From the NCBI GenBank assembly GCA_018812265.1, contig JAHJDG010000137.1, positions 1 through 32,967 on the forward strand: DNA of 32,967 nt, written 5' to 3'. The notes below the pieces were generated by a model that was given only the letters and a program-made list of their open reading frames with translations, had not been told where the DNA came from and made no database searches. Both the position numbers and the translations under genes were made by a program. This document shows positions 14,369-21,452 of the stretch, piece after piece (positions within the stretch are counted from its first letter, which is position 1; every line of letters starts with the position of its first letter). The DNA comes from a bacterium. GTDB lineage: Bacteria; Electryoneota; RPQS01.

Positions 14369-16048
14369 CTACTTGTTCCGCTCGAACAGGGATCGTGCGT
14401 GACGGCGTTCGCGCATTCGTGCCCGGCCGGGAATCCCGAGCGGGACCAGCGCTTCGAGCGCCCAGAGCGAGGTCAGCTCGGGAACAACGACCTCTTCGGA
14501 AACGGCGGGGATCGCGATTCTTCCAGCCGCGTGGCTCCAAAGCAGTTCCGACGGATCTACGCGACGGCGCAGGAACTCGCGGGCGCGCTGTAAAACCTCT
14601 TCGGGAACTCCCCGCGCCCCACTGAGTCCGCGCAGCACCCACGCCGTATGATGAACGGAGGAATTCCATTCCGGCGGGTCATTCCATCCGCCGTCGGGAA
14701 GCTGCCGAAGGACCAGCGTCGCGACCGTGCGGATCACCGCCGCGGCACAGTTTGCCGATCCGGCAGCCGCGAGTGCTTCGAGTGCCATCGCCGTGGCGAG
14801 CAGATCGCTGCCGACAAAACGATTCCGCCAGAAGCCGCCCCGCCCCTGACGGCGAAGCAGGAAGCGAACACCGGCTTCGATACTCGCCCGTTGTCCCATC
14901 TCGGCAACGCCCGAATAGGCGAGCGCTTGGACGACCGCCGCCGTGGCTTCCACACATCCGCCTTGTCCGAAAAAGAATCCGCGCCCAGCCAGGCGACCGA
15001 ACACCGACCGGGGAGGATCCGCGAAGAGCGGCCAGCCTCCATCTTCTCGCTGCGAACGAAGAAGCTGGAGTACCACTCGCCGCCTTGCCCACGCCGTATC
15101 CACCGGCGTATCTCCCGCGAAACTGAGCGCGTCGAGAGCGAGCGCAGTGGTCAGATGATCGGCGGGCAGCGACGAACCGGCGGCCCATCGTCCGTGATCA
15201 TCGCAGTGATGCAGGAGTGTCAGCGTGCTGCCCATCACCGCTTCCGGCTCGGCGTCGGCGGTGAGCACGGATCGCACGGCGGTCGCGTGAAACAGCACCG
15301 AAAGATCGCACGGATTCTGAATGAGTCCGCCGTGATCCCAGAGCTGCAAGGCTCGCAGGAATCGCCAGCCGCGCTCGAAGGCGGTGTCGCTGACCGGCAG
15401 CAACGCATGACGAAGCGCCACTAAGGCGAAAGCGGTGGCGCGGGCTGAACCGTCCCACGATCCGTCGGCTCGCTGCGATTCCAGCAACGCGGGAAGATGC
15501 GCGCGGGCATGAGCTTGTTCAAGCCCCATGATCTTCAGCGCAAGGCGGAGTCCATTACCGGCGTGGTTGCGAGGCCGGGCAACCCGGAAGCGCGGAGTCA
15601 GCCAGCGGGCGGCCGACATCTGCCACCGCCGGATTCTTCCGGGCGGGATGTCGGACAGCGCGCCGATGAAGAGCAGCGTTTCCGGATCGAGTTCGCGGCG
15701 GCGGTTCTGTTCGAGCCAGTGGATCGCTCGCCCGAGAGCGGTGCGCGCCGATCCGTCACCGAGCGTACTCAATGCCTGCACGATTTCCAGAGTGACCGAC
15801 AGATCTCCCGGATCGTCGGGATAGCGCGACCACGAGCCGTCCCCGTTCTGCTCAGCCAGAATTCCCGTCACCATCGCCGATGCGTCTTCAACGGGGAGTT
15901 TGCCGGTCAGGTTGCCGACCAACAAGCTTCCGGCCGTGTGACGGGCCGCAGGCAAAACCGGAGCCAGCCACTGCGGCGAACCGGCCAACGCCCGTTCACA
16001 GAGACGATCACGAATCCTTTCGGCGAGCTGAAGAGGGCTATTGGTCAT
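14369..16048 (-). CDS. Prenyltransferase/squalene-oxidase-repeat protein (terpene-cyclase fold)
   Basis: The 559 residues are built from alpha-alpha repeats with QW-like motifs: [48 protein letters not shown] and [21 protein letters not shown]. These are the repeats of squalene-hopene cyclases and protein prenyltransferase beta subunits. I do not see the DxDD acid motif that protonates squalene in class II cyclases, so a hopanoid-forming activity is doubtful. The start overlaps the end of tadA by 11 bp, which indicates translational coupling, and a glycosyltransferase follows. It could be a divergent cyclase, or a binding scaffold with the same fold. Confidence 0.85.
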   Translation of the reverse strand: MTNSPLQLAERIRDRLCERALAGSPQWLAPVLPAARHTAGSLLVGNLTGKLPVEDASAMVTGILAEQNGDGSWSRYPDDPGDLSVTLEIVQALSTLGDGSARTALGRAIHWLEQNRRRELDPETLLFIGALSDIPPGRIRRWQMSAARWLTPRFRVARPRNHAGNGLRLALKIMGLEQAHARAHLPALLESQRADGSWDGSARATAFALVALRHALLPVSDTAFERGWRFLRALQLWDHGGLIQNPCDLSVLFHATAVRSVLTADAEPEAVMGSTLTLLHHCDDHGRWAAGSSLPADHLTTALALDALSFAGDTPVDTAWARRRVVLQLLRSQREDGGWPLFADPPRSVFGRLAGRGFFFGQGGCVEATAAVVQALAYSGVAEMGQRASIEAGVRFLLRRQGRGGFWRNRFVGSDLLATAMALEALAAAGSANCAAAVIRTVATLVLRQLPDGGWNDPPEWNSSVHHTAWVLRGLSGARGVPEEVLQRAREFLRRRVDPSELLWSHAAGRIAIPAVSEEVVVPELTSLWALEALVPLGIPGRARMRERRHARSLFERNK

Positions 16049-16535
16049 TTCGTTTCTGCTGGCGCAGCGAGGAGAAAAATTCGGAAAGCATCGCTCCGCA
16101 TTCGTCCGCCAAGACGCCGCGGATCACTTCGCAGGTGTGATTCAGGCGGCTGTCGGAGAGGAGCGAGTAGAGAGTCATGACGGCTCCGGCTTTGGGATCG
16201 TCGGCTCCGTACACCACCAGCGGGATTCTTGAAAGCACAATGGCCCCGGCACACATGGCACAGGGCTCGAGGGTAACGTACAACGCGCAGTCGAGTAGCC
16301 TCCGGCTCCCCAGTGCGGAAGCGGCGGCGGTGATGGCGATCATCTCGGCGTGGGCGGTGGGATACTGCAGGCTCTCGGTCTGATTATGCCCGCGGCCCAC
16401 GATGACGCCATCGTGGACGATCACGCAGCCGATGGGGACTTCTTCCTTGGCCTCGGCGAGCCGGGCCTCCCGCATCGCCTCCCGCATCCACCGCTCGTGA
16501 TCGGACTGGCCGAAGGTTTCCAGCCCGCCGTTCAT
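16038..16535 (-). CDS. tadA: tRNA-specific adenosine deaminase
   Basis: This 165-residue CMP/dCMP-deaminase-fold enzyme has the zinc site HAE at 62-64 and PCAMC at 91-95, with the proton-shuttle Glu64. [11 protein letters not shown] is also typical of TadA. It converts A34 to inosine in tRNA-Arg(ACG). The substrate tRNA-Arg with anticodon ACG is encoded 76 bp upstream on the same strand, a neat pairing. The ATG is well placed relative to the domain. The stop overlaps the next gene by 11 bp. Confidence 0.95.
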   Translation of the reverse strand: MNGGLETFGQSDHERWMREAMREARLAEAKEEVPIGCVIVHDGVIVGRGHNQTESLQYPTAHAEMIAITAAASALGSRRLLDCALYVTLEPCAMCAGAIVLSRIPLVVYGADDPKAGAVMTLYSLLSDSRLNHTCEVIRGVLADECGAMLSEFFSSLRQQKRNDQ

Positions 16536-16572
16536 CCGAAGGCGAGGGTTTCAGGATGCCGCAATCGCCCTA

Positions 16573-16608
16573 CTTCATCCTTCATCCTTCATCCCTCATC
16601 CTTCTCAT
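16573..16608. repeat. TTCATCC heptad tandem repeat (copy 2)
   Basis: Four to five YTCATCC units lie between the tadA start and tRNA-Arg. They run TTCATCC three times, then CTCATCC, then TTCTCATGG, closely matching 115-150 in both order and the trailing TTCTTCATG/TTCTCATGG. The shared layout argues for a dispersed element rather than chance. Confidence 0.6.
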
Positions 16609-16610
16609 GG

Positions 16611-16684
16611 TACGCCCATAGGGATTCGAACCCCAAACCTTCTGGTCCGTAGCCAGACGCTCTATCCAATTGAGCTATGGGCGC
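16611..16684 (-). tRNA. tRNA-Arg (anticodon ACG)
   Basis: A 74-nt tRNA reads on the minus strand. The acceptor is GCGCCCA/TGGGCGT with A73. The D-arm contains AGCTCAATTGGATAGAGC. The anticodon stem TCTGG/CCAGA encloses CTACGGA with ACG. The T-arm is TTTGGGGTTCGAATCCC. It is the expected substrate of the adjacent tadA product. No CCA is encoded. Confidence 0.96.
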
Positions 16685-16817
16685 AAGTCTTTGATAATTC
16701 GGAAAAAAGTGGTAGCGATTTGTCTACTGATAACTATGCAAGTATATGAAACAAGAGGATTAAAGTCAAGGGCTCGCCCAAACTTCTTGGGTATCGGACG
16801 ATTTCTCCAGAAAAACC

Positions 16818-16846
16818 TTGACAAAGGCAGATTATATCATTATATT
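16818..16846 (+). promoter_or_regulatory. Sigma-70-type promoter of the Fur-family gene
   Basis: A perfect -35 (TTGACA, 16818-16823) and a good -10 (TATATT, 16841-16846) are 17 bp apart, placing the start of transcription near 16853. A 7-bp direct repeat, ATTATAT-C-ATTATAT (16831-16845), overlaps the spacer and the -10, so it could bind a repressor. A weaker TTGTA-TG-TAAGAA stretch (16847-16859) just after it partly resembles the palindrome upstream of the ferritin gene. Confidence 0.75.
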
Positions 16847-16882
16847 TTGTATGTAAGAATTGTTCGTGACGATGAGTTGATA

Positions 16883-17335
16883 TTGACACAAGTCCAATCC
16901 ACCGTGATTGAGGAACGCCTCCAGAAGTTTCAAGAGGCGTGTCGCGCGCGGGGTCTTAAAATCACCCCCCAGCGTCTCGAGATCTTCCGCGAGCTGGCCT
17001 CTACCAAAGAGCATCCTTCGGCGGAAGACATCTTCGAGCGCATCCGCGTGCGCATGCCCACCGTTTCGCTGGATACGGTCTATCGAACGTTGTCTACGCT
17101 GAACGAAACCGGCATCGTGTCGAGAGTCGAGGTTCTCGATGACCGCTGCCGCTTCGACGCCAACACCGAGCGTCACCATCACTTCGTCTGCGTTCGCTGC
17201 AAGCGGGTGGTGGATTTCGAGTGGCCGGGCTTCGATCATCTGCAGATCCCCGAAGAGCTGCGAGGCGTGGGCGTGATCCATCAACCTCATGCAGAACTTC
17301 GCGGTGTGTGTCACGCGTGCCTTAGAAAGGAGTAA
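16883..17335 (+). CDS. Fur-family (PerR-like) metal-dependent regulator
   Basis: With a TTG at 16883 the protein has 150 residues, the normal Fur length; TTG 16877 and GTG 16904 are alternatives and none has a strong Shine-Dalgarno sequence. The winged-helix domain (RGLKITPQRLEIFRELAS, then MPTVSLDTVYRTLSTLNETGIV) is followed by the dimerisation domain with RHHHFVCVRC and GVCHACLRKE, whose two CxxC pairs form the structural zinc site. Fur proteins repress iron, zinc or peroxide genes. The next gene is a DPSL ferritin with a palindrome in front of it, so a peroxide or iron-storage role (PerR-like) is the likeliest reading, but the sequence does not settle it. Confidence 0.92.
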   Translation: MTQVQSTVIEERLQKFQEACRARGLKITPQRLEIFRELASTKEHPSAEDIFERIRVRMPTVSLDTVYRTLSTLNETGIVSRVEVLDDRCRFDANTERHHHFVCVRCKRVVDFEWPGFDHLQIPEELRGVGVIHQPHAELRGVCHACLRKE

Positions 17336-17343
17336 TCCTCTCT

Positions 17344-17368
17344 GCCAAGCCGAGTGGCCTCTTTTTTT
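17344..17368 (+). terminator. Weak possible terminator after the Fur-family gene
   Basis: A short stem (GCCA 17344-17347, TGGC 17355-17358) is followed by CCTC and seven T residues. The stem is only 4 bp, so it would be inefficient at best. It lies between the regulator and the operator of the ferritin gene. Confidence 0.3.
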
Positions 17369-17382
17369 GCCTCTTTGTTAAG

Positions 17383-17406
17383 AATAACTTGTAACTACAA
17401 GATATT
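17383..17406. promoter_or_regulatory. Palindromic operator upstream of the DPSL gene
   Basis: The arms are AATA-A-CTTGTA and TACAAG-A-TATT around AC: an 11-2-11 palindrome with a single mismatched pair. It lies 58 bp before the ferritin start and 48 bp after the regulator's stop. Size and symmetry suit a dimeric Fur/PerR-type repressor. Binding by the adjacent regulator is inferred. Confidence 0.65.
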
Positions 17407-17463
17407 CAGACTGCAAGAATGTACACCTCTGAACAAACCAAGACCAAACGAAAGGAAATTCTC

Positions 17464-18015
17464 ATGGGTAAAGTTGCCCGCGAAATCGTTGTCAAATCCG
17501 GTGTGGACGTTGACAAGCTGGTGGATCTGCTGGTGAAAAACGCGGCCGCCGAGCTGACCACGTTCTACTATTACACGATCCTCCGCGTGAATCTGATCGG
17601 CCTGGAGGGCGAAGGCCTCAAAGCCATTACCGAAGCCGCGCGAATCGAAGACCGCAATCATTTTGAAGCGCTGGTTCCCCGCATCTACGAACTCGGCGGC
17701 AAGCTGCCGGCCAAGATGACGGAGTTCCACGACCTGTCGGCCTGCCCGCCGGCGATGCTGCCTTCCGATCCCACCGACGTGAAGGCCATGCTAAAGGTGC
17801 TGGTCGAGGCCGAGCGCTGCGCGGTCCGCGGCTATAACGCGATCTGCAATCTCACGTTCGGCAAGGATCATCGCACCTACGATCTGGCGCTGGCCATTCT
17901 GCAGGAAGAGATTCAGCATGAGTCGTGGTTCTCCGAGTTCCTCGGTGAAGGTCCGTCGGGACACTTCATGCGCACCGATCAGCTCTCCCCCTACGTGTCG
18001 AAGTTCTTCTCCTGA
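17464..18015 (+). CDS. Dps-like ferritin (DPSL / thioferritin type)
   Basis: The start ATG has AAAGGAAA about 7 nt upstream, giving 183 residues. An in-frame upstream extension to 17419 lies in the leader and is not used. The ferritin-like four-helix bundle is visible with ligand candidates Glu30, Glu62, His66, Glu115 or Glu117, Glu149 and His152 (QEEIQHESWF). Cys119 and Cys128 lie eight residues apart next to these ligands, matching the paired cysteines known from archaeal and Bacteroides DPSL proteins. It should oxidise and store iron using peroxide and protect against oxidative damage. A perfect inverted repeat follows as terminator. Confidence 0.88.
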   Translation: MGKVAREIVVKSGVDVDKLVDLLVKNAAAELTTFYYYTILRVNLIGLEGEGLKAITEAARIEDRNHFEALVPRIYELGGKLPAKMTEFHDLSACPPAMLPSDPTDVKAMLKVLVEAERCAVRGYNAICNLTFGKDHRTYDLALAILQEEIQHESWFSEFLGEGPSGHFMRTDQLSPYVSKFFS

Positions 18016-18047
18016 CCGAACGGCCATTCTGGATCCTGTTTGGCGTA

Positions 18048-18075
18048 AGCGTGGCCCAATTGGGCCACGCTTTGT
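18048..18075 (+). terminator. Terminator of the DPSL gene
   Basis: A perfect 10-bp stem AGCGTGGCCC/GGGCCACGCT with the loop AATT (18048-18071) lies 33 bp after the stop, followed by a short T-rich tail (TTGTATT). The remaining 18076-18283 up to the next gene holds no recognisable gene. Confidence 0.75.
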
Positions 18076-18283
18076 ATTCTCACCGGACCGGGACGGTGTT
18101 CCTCTCGGAATTCCGCTCGGCTGCTTGTGCCGATCCCCGAAACATCCTTCACTTAGTTCCAGTTTTACAGCCTGATACTGGCCTTCCACATCCGACCCTT
18201 TTCAGCCTTGATCCTGCAACCTTCTGCTACTTCCACGACTCCCACTAATAAATCCCATTCTCCAACGAAAATCCGGAGCCGCC

Positions 18284-19621
18284 ATGTCATCCATTCGTAG
18301 TTACTGTGGACTCTCAGCAATAGCCGGCATCATGTTTCTGTTCCTTTCATCGGCATTGGCCATTCCATCGGAACCGCCGTCCGTGACACCGGAACAGCGC
18401 ACCGCCATCGTGGACAGCGCCGCTCAAATCTTTACCGAGCAATACGTCTTCGCGGACATCGGTAAGCGTATGGCCGACTACATTCGCAAACAGAACAAAC
18501 AGGGTGCCTACAAAGAACTCGCAACGCTTCCCGATTTCACGGAGCGTTTGACCGAAGACCTGCGGTCCATCTCCAAAGACCTGCACATTCGGATCATAAC
18601 CGCACTACCTGAGGACGAAAACAAAGCACCGGAAGACTCGTTAGCCAAGCGCGAGCGCCAGCGGGCGAAAGCACGCCGGTTCAATTTCGGCTTCCAAAAG
18701 GTGGAATGCATGCCCGGCAACGTCGGCTACATCAAATTGAATCAGTTCTATGCGGCCGAAGATGCCGGCCCGACCGCCATTGCCGCCATGAATTTCCTCG
18801 GCAACTGTGATGCGCTGATCTTCGATTTGCGCGACAACGGCGGTGGCGATCCGTCCATGATTCAATTACTCACCAGCTACCTCTATGAGAAACCGAAGTT
18901 TCTCAACATGTTCGAAATCCGCGGTCAGGAGCGCCCCGATCAGTTCTGGTCGCACGCCTACGTTCCCGGCCCGCGACTGCCGAACGCACCCGTCTTCGTT
19001 TTGACCAGTGATAACACCTTCTCCGGCGCCGAAGAATTCTCCTACAACCTGAAAAACCTCAAACGCGCCACGATTGTCGGCGATACCACCGGCGGCGGAG
19101 CTCATCCATGTAATTTTATCCCCGTCCGCAGTCTCGGCGTCATCGTCAAAGTGCCCTTTGGTCGCGCGGTGAATCCGATCTCCGGAACCAATTGGGAAGG
19201 CACCGGCGTTCTGCCCGATATCGTGGTCCCGCAGGAAGAGGCTCTCGACGTTGCCCACCTGGAAGCGCTGAAACCTATCTATGAGAAAGAAACCGATCCC
19301 ACGCTGAAAAATGCCTTGGATTGGTTGATCGTCGGTCTCGATGCGAAACTCCATCCGGTGCAGCTTTCCGTGAACGAGTTGCGGGCTTGCAGCGGCACCT
19401 ACGGCCCCCGCGTTATCACTCTTGAGGGCGAAACGCTTTACTATCAACGAGAACAGGGCCCCAAGCGCCGCCTGATTCCTCTGAAAAAAGATCTCTTCGC
19501 ACTGGACGGCTTGGACTACTTCCGCGTGGAATTCGTCCCCGATTCACAAGGCAACATCACCGAAATCATCGGCCACTACGAGCACGGTCAGACCGACTCC
19601 CACCCTCGTAGCAACAATTGA
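18284..19621 (+). CDS. Secreted S41 family (tail-specific-protease-like) peptidase
   Basis: The 445 residues start with a signal peptide (about 1-25, ending SSALA-IP). The S41 catalytic core follows: YIKLNQFYAAE, DALIFDLRDNGGGDPSM, VFVLTSDNTFSGAEEFSYNLK with the nucleophile Ser in TFSGAEE, and ATIVGDTTGGGAHP. The C-terminus (RACSGTYGPRVITLEGETLYYQ) is a beta-rich domain seen in IRBP-like or N-terminal-truncated S41 members. It lacks an obvious PDZ domain. It is likely a periplasmic or extracellular serine peptidase. The start has a GGAG about 6 nt upstream. It faces the convergent ArsG-like gene. Confidence 0.93.
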   Translation: MSSIRSYCGLSAIAGIMFLFLSSALAIPSEPPSVTPEQRTAIVDSAAQIFTEQYVFADIGKRMADYIRKQNKQGAYKELATLPDFTERLTEDLRSISKDLHIRIITALPEDENKAPEDSLAKRERQRAKARRFNFGFQKVECMPGNVGYIKLNQFYAAEDAGPTAIAAMNFLGNCDALIFDLRDNGGGDPSMIQLLTSYLYEKPKFLNMFEIRGQERPDQFWSHAYVPGPRLPNAPVFVLTSDNTFSGAEEFSYNLKNLKRATIVGDTTGGGAHPCNFIPVRSLGVIVKVPFGRAVNPISGTNWEGTGVLPDIVVPQEEALDVAHLEALKPIYEKETDPTLKNALDWLIVGLDAKLHPVQLSVNELRACSGTYGPRVITLEGETLYYQREQGPKRRLIPLKKDLFALDGLDYFRVEFVPDSQGNITEIIGHYEHGQTDSHPRSNN

Positions 19622-19648
19622 CTCATCACCAAACCTTAACGCCGAGCA

Positions 19649-19661
19649 GGGACTGTGTCCC
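19649..19661. repeat. Short palindrome GGGAC-TGT-GTCCC
   Basis: Two 5-bp arms with a 3-nt loop lie between the convergent S41 and ArsG-like genes. The format matches the other short hairpins in the window (3-nt loop, perfect arms). No T-tract follows. Confidence 0.4.
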
Positions 19662-19691
19662 GGCCGGAATCTCACAACGGCCACACCTACC

Positions 19692-20399
19692 TCATTTCGC
19701 TTGGTAGAACAGCGAGAACGCATCCCAGCCGAACCAGTAGGAAAGGATCAGGTACACTCCCGCGAGGAGAAAGATCACTCCCGTAATCCGCCGCGCCCAT
19801 TTCTCGAATGCAGTTAAGCGGTCGAAGGCCTTGCCTACCTGTTGCGCGCCAACGGCGATGAGCACGGCAAACACCACCACCGGCAGCGCCGTGCCGATTC
19901 CGTACACCACCGGCATCAGCACGGGCGAACCGTGCTGCACGGACAGCGGAATCAGACTGCCGAAAAACAGCGCCGCCGATACCGGACAGAAACTAAGCGC
20001 GAACACGACTCCTAAGAGCAGCGGCCCCCACAGTCCTCCCTTTTCGGCTCTCGCCTGCAGTCCGCTTCCCGCCGAAAGTCCGGGTATCACGAAGCGAATC
20101 CATTCGAGCAGAAACACTCCCGCTAAGATCAGCACCGGGCCGAGCAGCCGGTTCATGTATTTCTGCAGGAACTGCGAAACTCCGGGAATCGAGAGCAGTC
20201 CCGCCACCACAATTGCAGCCACGATCAGATAGGCGAGCGTCCGCCCGATCACGTAACTCGCGCTCGCCAGCAGCACTTGCCGCGTGCTCGACAGCCGCTT
20301 GCCGATAAACGAGATCGCGGCGATGTTGGTGGCCAGTGGGCAGGGACTGATCGAAGTCAGAATCCCCAGCCACGCCGCGGTGAAAAGCGCAAAGAACAC
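19692..20399 (-). CDS. ArsG-like / CcdA-DsbD family membrane transporter
   Basis: The 235 residues contain six hydrophobic segments with the CcdA/DsbD cysteines in ISPCPLA (Cys20) and LSFCPVSAALFFG. It is close to the branch annotated as aromatic arsenical efflux permease ArsG. The start is a GTG 3 bp after the stop of the ArsF-like gene, so the two are co-translated. DsbD-type proteins pass electrons across the membrane through cysteines; ArsG-type members are believed to work with ArsF in handling nitro- or organo-arsenicals. The function here is inferred from the family and the ArsR-led operon. Confidence 0.85.
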   Translation of the reverse strand: MFFALFTAAWLGILTSISPCPLATNIAAISFIGKRLSSTRQVLLASASYVIGRTLAYLIVAAIVVAGLLSIPGVSQFLQKYMNRLLGPVLILAGVFLLEWIRFVIPGLSAGSGLQARAEKGGLWGPLLLGVVFALSFCPVSAALFFGSLIPLSVQHGSPVLMPVVYGIGTALPVVVFAVLIAVGAQQVGKAFDRLTAFEKWARRITGVIFLLAGVYLILSYWFGWDAFSLFYQAK

Positions 20400-20402
20400 C
20401 CG

Positions 20403-20933
20403 CTACGCCTTCACGAATCCCTGGACTTCAGCGCGAACGTACTTCTCGAACTCATCCTTGTCGCGCAACAGCAACCACACCTTGTCGAGATTCTTCCAGC
20501 GGATTTCCTTCCCGCTGCGTACGTCGGAGAGAATGACCGATTTCGTGATGAGTTTGTAGTCCTTGAGATAGTGCTCGTTTTCCGGCTGATCGGTGTTGAT
20601 CGTCCGCCAGATGAGTTTGCCGCTTTGCAGCTCGCCCGCGAATCCCGTCTCAATCGCTTCGTGCGTGTAGGTCTCGATCTTGATACAGTTCGCGCAGCGC
20701 TGATTGGTGTGGAAGTAGTACGCGACCACCACCGCTTCGCTGTCGGGAAAGCTGGTTGTTTCCGCCGCCACTGCCGCTCCGGGGCAGCCCTCCGTTCCCG
20801 CCACGTTCTCGCTGCAACCCTCGCAGCTTCCGCATTCCGAATCCGTCTTCGGGGCGGACGGCCGCAGCACGATGATTCCCACTACGACGACCGCCAGCGC
20901 CGCCACGATCAATGCAATCCACTTCGCTTTCAT
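20403..20933 (-). CDS. ArsF-like thioredoxin-fold protein, membrane anchored
   Basis: The 176 residues have one N-terminal membrane segment (about 5-22), then a Cys-rich linker (ECGSCEGC at 33-40, Cys50) and a thioredoxin-like domain with CANC at Cys80/Cys83. VVVAYYFHTNQRCANCIKIE is the hallmark of the family named nitrophenyl compound nitroreductase subunit ArsF. The domain ends WLLLRDKDEFEKYV. It probably relays electrons to or from the ArsG-like membrane protein encoded 3 bp downstream. The gene lies 16 bp after the small thioredoxin-like gene. Confidence 0.83.
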   Translation of the reverse strand: MKAKWIALIVAALAVVVVGIIVLRPSAPKTDSECGSCEGCSENVAGTEGCPGAAVAAETTSFPDSEAVVVAYYFHTNQRCANCIKIETYTHEAIETGFAGELQSGKLIWRTINTDQPENEHYLKDYKLITKSVILSDVRSGKEIRWKNLDKVWLLLRDKDEFEKYVRAEVQGFVKA

Positions 20934-20949
20934 GTTGTCTGTGTTTCCT

Positions 20950-21192
20950 CTATTCGTCTTCCGCGATCATTTCCTTGAGTTCCTCCACCGACGGCACGCG
21001 TCCCACCACCTTCACTTCGCCGTCAATCATCAGCGCCGGCGTGGTCATCACTCCGAAGGCGGTAATCCGTTGAATGTCCTTGATCTTTTCGAGCTGATAC
21101 TCGACTCCCGCCGCTTTCGCCGCCGCCTCGGCGTTGGCCGCGAGTTTTTCGCACTTCGGGCAGCCGACGCCCAGGATTTGCAGCAATCTCAT
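20950..21192 (-). CDS. Thioredoxin-like small redox protein (TM0996/MTH895 type)
   Basis: The 80 residues start RLLQILGVGCPKCEKLAANAEAAAKAAG with the active-site CPKC (Cys11, Cys14). ITAFGVMTTPALMIDGEVKVVGRVPSVEELKEMI is the typical second half with the cis-Pro (TTP). It belongs to the redox-active disulfide protein 2 / MTH895 group, often encoded beside metalloid permeases. It is followed after 16 bp by the ArsF-like gene. Upstream, 260 bp with an inserted repeat element separate it from the permease gene. Confidence 0.9.
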   Translation of the reverse strand: MRLLQILGVGCPKCEKLAANAEAAAKAAGVEYQLEKIKDIQRITAFGVMTTPALMIDGEVKVVGRVPSVEELKEMIAEDE

Positions 21193-21259
21193 ACTTGTAT
21201 TCTCCGAATTGTCTATTCGCCGAGCTATGTCTTCCTACCACACTATGGGTGAGCCGACT

Positions 21260-21402
21260 TGTCATTCTGAGGGTCGCTGGTCGGTTCCTGCGTTATGCCC
21301 GCAATGTGGAAGCGACCCGAAGAATCTCAGCCCACCTGCTCAGACTGGATAGATTGAAGCGCGGCACGAAAGCTGAGATTCTTCACTTCGTTCGGAATGA
21401 CA
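21260..21402. repeat. MITE-like inverted repeat element, two facing TGTCATTC...GAAGAATCTCAGC units
   Basis: The left unit runs TGTCATTCTGA (21260-21270), a stem GGGTCGCT (21271-21278) / AGCGACCC (21311-21318), then GAAGAATCTCAGC (21319-21331). The right unit is the inverse: GCTGAGATTCTTC (21372-21384), ACTTCGT, then TCGGAATGACA ending at 21402. The outer ends match over 8 bp. A related unit is at 27454-27490. There is no transposase ORF, so any movement would be in trans. The element sits in the only long gap of the ars gene set. Confidence 0.7.
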
Positions 21403-21452
21403 GCTATAAAGGTGCTTTCGCATCGCGGCCATAGCAAGCTATAGCCCTACAA

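Noticed and set aside
14369-16048. Naming the gene squalene-hopene cyclase (shc)
   Set aside because: QW-like repeats are present, but no DxDD motif was seen, so a specific name is not supported.
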